Assembly (NCBI RefSeq): GCF_031179985.1
Contig: NZ_JAPSHJ010000002.1
Span: 62,001-126,000 of the forward strand
Reading direction: 5' to 3'
DNA from: Arthrobacter sp.
Lineage (GTDB): Bacteria; Actinomycetota; Actinomycetes; Actinomycetales; Micrococcaceae
DNA length: 64,000 nucleotides
Part shown: piece after piece, positions 62,334 to 64,000 of the stretch
Layout of the letters: each line of letters opens with the position of its first letter
How positions within the stretch are numbered: the stretch's first letter is position 1
Notes under the pieces: model-generated
The model's input: only the letters and a program-made list of their open reading frames with translations
Databases searched by the model: none
What the model was told of the DNA's origin: nothing
Position numbers and translations under genes: made by a program

Positions 62334-63071
62334 CTACCCCAACGCCGGACGCGAACCGAGAATATCCGAACCAATTCGGAGGTGTGTCGCCCCGAATTCT
62401 ATGGCCGCTTCAAGATCCTGGCTCATCCCTGCGGATATGCCTGTCGCCTGAGGGTGGACTGAAGTCAGGGACGCAGAAATTCCCGCCAGCTTCGCAAAGG
62501 CTTTCCGCGGGTCACCGCCAAGCGGCGCCACGGCCATCAGCCCAGCCAGCTCAAGGCCCTCCAGCTCTGCCAGGTGGTCGGCAAGGGACCCCACGTCAGC
62601 AGGCAGGGCACCACCACGATGGCCCTGGGGGTGGTCATCGAGGTTGACCTGAATAAAGCACTTCAACGGATCACGGCTGGAACCCTCAAGCTGTGCAGCA
62701 ACAGCTTTAGCCAAGGCACCTGCGATTTGAGGCCGGTCCACCGAATGCACTGCGTGGGCGTAGCGCACCACTGATTTGGCTTTGTTGCTCTGCAATTGCC
62801 CCACAAAATGCCACCGCAGCGGGAGGTCTCCCAGCAGACCTGATTTTTCTGTTGCTTCCTGGTCCCTGTTCTCTCCGAAGTCCAGGACACCCAAGGAGGC
62901 CAGGCGCCGCACATCCTCGGCGGGATGGAACTTGCTGACCACGATCAACTGGGGAGCAGTGGTACGTCCCGCCGCTGCTGCGGCTTTCCCGATCCGAAGG
63001 CGGACGGCATTGAGCCGTTCCCGGAGTTGAGAGGTTCTGGAGTCGTCCCTGTGCATTGAGGAATCACTCAT
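62334..63071 (-). CDS. YggS-family PLP homeostasis protein
   Basis: LIVVSKFHPAEDVRRLASLGVLDFGENRDQEATEK; WHFVGQLQSNKAKSVV; start MSDSSMHRDD overlaps the pgeF stop. Confidence 0.93.
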   Translation of the reverse strand: MSDSSMHRDDSRTSQLRERLNAVRLRIGKAAAAAGRTTAPQLIVVSKFHPAEDVRRLASLGVLDFGENRDQEATEKSGLLGDLPLRWHFVGQLQSNKAKSVVRYAHAVHSVDRPQIAGALAKAVAAQLEGSSRDPLKCFIQVNLDDHPQGHRGGALPADVGSLADHLAELEGLELAGLMAVAPLGGDPRKAFAKLAGISASLTSVHPQATGISAGMSQDLEAAIEFGATHLRIGSDILGSRPALG

Positions 63072-63780
63072 GCGTCCATACCAGTCCGGCAAACCGTCCA
63101 GTGTGCCGGTTCCGGCGGTAGGAATACAGGGACTCATTCTCCAGGGTGCATTGTCCTGAGTATTCGATTGCGACGCCATCAGCTTCCAATTGGCTCCTTA
63201 CGCCTGCCGGAAGATCCAACCCGGGCGTCCCCCACGAGGTCTCAGACCACGCCGCCGGAACCGTGGCTGTCACGCTATCCCTCATGCTGCCAGGGACCTC
63301 GTAGCACGAGCCGCAGATCGAGGGGCCTATCCAGGCCCGGATGTCCACGGCACCGGCGTCGCGCATCTTGTGGATTGCCCCGGGCACGATTCCCGCCGCC
63401 ACACCGGGGCGTCCGGCATGGACGGCGGCAAGAATCGGCAGGGAGCCCGTGCCCGACGGCGGCTCAGCCACCATCACGACGGGGACACAGTCAGCCACCA
63501 TCACCGCCAGGGGCATCCCGCGCGAGACCAGCCCATCGGCAGTAGGGACGGCTGTGTCATGTGCGTCAGCGCTGGTTTCCAAAAACAGGACATCGCTGCC
63601 GTGGACCTGATTCATGTACTGGAAGCGCCGCGGTTTGATCCCCGACGCCGCTTCCAGCAGGTCCCTGCGACGCCTGACATCAGCAGGATCATCACCCACA
63701 TGCAACGCCAGGTTCCCCGCCCCGGCGTCGGTGAAGGCCACCCACGTGCCGGGACGGACTTCGGTTCGCCACGAAAACAA
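63064..63780 (-). CDS. pgeF: Peptidoglycan editing factor PgeF/YfiH (laccase-domain) family
   Basis: MNQVHGSDVLFLET; MVADCVPVVMV; AAVHAGRPGVAAGIVPGAIHKM; WIGPSICGSCYEV. Confidence 0.92.
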   Translation of the reverse strand: MFSWRTEVRPGTWVAFTDAGAGNLALHVGDDPADVRRRRDLLEAASGIKPRRFQYMNQVHGSDVLFLETSADAHDTAVPTADGLVSRGMPLAVMVADCVPVVMVAEPPSGTGSLPILAAVHAGRPGVAAGIVPGAIHKMRDAGAVDIRAWIGPSICGSCYEVPGSMRDSVTATVPAAWSETSWGTPGLDLPAGVRSQLEADGVAIEYSGQCTLENESLYSYRRNRHTGRFAGLVWTHE

Positions 63781-63886
63781 TCAGAACACCTTCAAGCAAT
63801 AGATCGGCGCCGGGTGGGCCCCGGTGGCACTCGGAAGCCTAAGCCTACGTCACGCCAGGAAGCCGAATCACTTCAGGACGCCGGCG

Positions 63887-64000
63887 TTACTTCAGAAAGT
63901 CGGGGACGTCCAGGTCGTCAGAATGGCTCCCGGAGTGGTCCGGTTCCACAACCGAGGGGAGGTCGACGTCGAAGCCTGAGTCGGCGGGCACAGCTGAGTG
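63887..64000 (-). CDS. ftsZ: FtsZ C-terminus (partial, runs off the window end)
   Basis: Reverse translation ends ...DSGFDVDLPSVVEPDHSGSHSDDLDVPDFLK*, the actinobacterial FtsZ tail; position after pgeF-yggS-sepF. Confidence 0.85.
   Translation of the reverse strand, partial: HSAVPADSGFDVDLPSVVEPDHSGSHSDDLDVPDFLK

Noticed and set aside
1-64000. CRISPR arrays, tRNA/rRNA genes, prophage or insertion sequences
   Set aside because: No regularly spaced repeats, cloverleaf-like sequence, integrase or transposase ORF was recognised by eye; a tRNAscan/Infernal run would be needed to exclude small RNAs.

Overview
This is a 64-kb, high-GC actinobacterial chromosome segment. Gene content and order (fused cydDC, glnA/glnE/glnA2, parE-sigA, lipB-lipA-DUF4191, and divIVA-yggT-sepF-yggS-pgeF-ftsZ) suggest an Arthrobacter-like Micrococcaceae. 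It is mostly conserved housekeeping sequence: about 55 credible CDSs, and no rRNA, tRNA, CRISPR array, prophage or IS element was recognised. The least ordinary parts are regulatory. (1) A BlaI-type repressor and an M56 (BlaR1-like) membrane peptidase without a penicillin-sensor domain lie divergent from cydAB-cydDC. Three perfect TTCTAC-N5-GTAGAA palindromes sit in the shared intergenic region, and a one-mismatch copy lies just upstream of an uncharacterised four-TM protein at 29.9 kb. This suggests a local respiration-linked BlaI regulon. (2) An arabinan/arabinoside locus (GH51, GH43, LacI regulator) carries a matched operator palindrome, TACAACGTTRTA, upstream of both the enzymes and the regulator. 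(3) A GlnR-like a-b-a-b box lies upstream of glnA. (4) A 46-bp tandem duplication covers the 3' end of parE. (5) A ScbR/ArpA-like TetR regulator has a dyad upstream. There are also several strong hairpins, one of them in the pepA leader. All calls come from reading the sequence and the ORF track; no database search was run.
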